DNA of 64,000 bases from Spirochaetaceae bacterium (GTDB lineage: Bacteria; Spirochaetota; Leptospiria; Leptospirales; Leptonemataceae), in assembly GCA_002729885.1 (NCBI GenBank), contig PBUB01000028.1, positions 124,001 through 188,000 on the forward strand. Direction: 5' to 3'. The position numbers and the translations under genes are program-made. The notes under the pieces are model-generated. The model did not search any database, had not been told where the DNA came from, and saw only the letters and a list, made by a program, of their open reading frames with translations. This document shows, one piece after another, positions 63,473 through 64,000 of the stretch; the stretch's first letter is position 1; each line of letters begins with the position of its first letter.

Positions 63473-64000
63473 TCAATTTTCGTACACAATTTCCTGAACA
63501 TTGGACCTTCGGACCACTACAACACCGGAAGTGGTGTGCAACATTAGACGATCTCCCTCTTGAGCTGCCACAACTCCCTGTAAAATTCGGCCATCTTTCA
63601 GGATGATTTTCTCCAGGGATTGGCCGTACATTTTGGATATTTCCTTCTCTTCTCGGACCTGATCCAGGCGTTTCATCTCCGGAATCCATTTACGGGCCAG
63701 CTGATCGGTGCTTTCCCGGAGCCCGTCCAGCTCCTGATCGGTTTCTGGCGCTACAGCCGGTGCTTCGATTTCCAGACCGGAATCCTGTGCCTTTCTGGCC
63801 ATTTTTCCGGGAGGAATGCGGGTTTCTGCCATTGTAAGGCTTCCGCGATCCAGATAGAGTTCCGTTTCCTGATCATTTACGACGACCTGGAATACGGTTC
63901 CGGTTACCAGAACATCTGTATGGGGAGTGCTAATTTTAAGTCTGGGAAGGTCGCTTCTAGCTCCTTCCTTTTTGCGCACCTCGGCGAGCAATCGCCCCCT
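63473..64000 (-). CDS. second FecR-domain protein, 5' end outside window (partial)
   Basis: The frame is open past the window edge (residues RGRLLAEVRKKEG at the edge), so the N terminus lies beyond. It contains a FecR second half (KISTPHTDVLVTGTVFQVVV, DRGSLTMAETRIPPGKMARK) and a C-terminal unit KIILKDGRILQGVVAAQEGD with HTTSGVVVVRRSNVQEIV, which closely matches the end of the downstream FecR lipoprotein. The two look like paralogues and lie 113 bp apart. Confidence 0.8.
   Translation of the reverse strand, partial: RGRLLAEVRKKEGARSDLPRLKISTPHTDVLVTGTVFQVVVNDQETELYLDRGSLTMAETRIPPGKMARKAQDSGLEIEAPAVAPETDQELDGLRESTDQLARKWIPEMKRLDQVREEKEISKMYGQSLEKIILKDGRILQGVVAAQEGDRLMLHTTSGVVVVRRSNVQEIVYEN

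Overview
The window looks like chromosomal DNA of a Leptospirales-type spirochaete (Leptospira, Leptonema or Turneriella relatives), from a genome of middling GC content. This is inferred from gene content rather than any species match: many lipoproteins, class III cyclases with membrane sensor regions, a SpoIIE phosphatase, a DUF1574/MBOAT pair, FecR-domain proteins and a metX-metW-metY methionine block. I saw no rRNA or tRNA gene, insertion sequence with a transposase, or CRISPR array.

Layout: 1-2.4 kb carries two Bor-like small proteins and an uncharacterised lipoprotein. At 2.6-4.0 kb a lipoprotein overlaps a trypsin-like protease. At 4.3-9.2 kb lies a choline-to-glycine-betaine operon (CHT1-like transporter, betB, betA), followed by a secreted ankyrin protein. 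At 10.9-13.2 kb rpiA overlaps a fungal STR2-like PLP enzyme. At 13.2-17.7 kb a HAMP/SpoIIE phosphatase with an EF-hand-like loop is divergent from a membrane nucleotide cyclase. At 18.7-23.9 kb is mutA-mutB-meaB (methylmalonyl-CoA mutase and its chaperone). From 24.7 to 39.4 kb there is a long minus-strand run: a one-TM protein, TPR proteins, a vWA-STAS fusion, an outer-membrane-like protein, a protein with two cyclic-nucleotide-binding domains and a 1961-residue six-GAF adenylate cyclase. 39.5-45.7 kb holds an O-acylation pair, a pseudouridine synthase with a huge disordered head, an SH3-like lipoprotein and a HEAT protein. 46.2-48.7 kb has a PhaR-like regulator divergent from a methylsuccinyl-CoA-dehydrogenase-like enzyme. 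49.2-55.7 kb is mixed: an AraC regulator, a putative methyltransferase, an aldo/keto reductase, a DUF1566 lipoprotein, a VOC protein and an OmpA protein. 55.8-59.0 kb is metW-metX-metY. 59.2-64 kb carries ExbB/ExbD, a membrane protein that may be a decayed cyclase, a BFD-like ferredoxin and two FecR proteins.

The most unusual signal is a family of structured repeats at four places, each directly after the stop codon of a gene. Two nearly identical copies (about 330 nt, with 60-nt tandem repeats and a ~155-nt palindrome) flank the giant cyclase gene and supply the last codons (Gln-Ala-Val-stop) of two unrelated proteins. A second cluster (three ~143-nt units at 45.75-46.18 kb) and a third (48.68-48.92 kb) share a GAA-loop hairpin and a GGGAGC-hairpin-GCGTACC module whose stems change in a compensatory way. 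The third cluster separates the dehydrogenase gene from a second copy of its own 3' end. Together this suggests a mobile or recombining structured element that targets gene ends, which I do not recognise.

Functionally, methylmalonyl-CoA mutase, the methylsuccinyl-CoA-dehydrogenase-like enzyme and the PhaR-like regulator fit acetyl-CoA or fatty-acid carbon handling. The cyclases and the nearby cNMP-binding protein suggest cAMP signalling.
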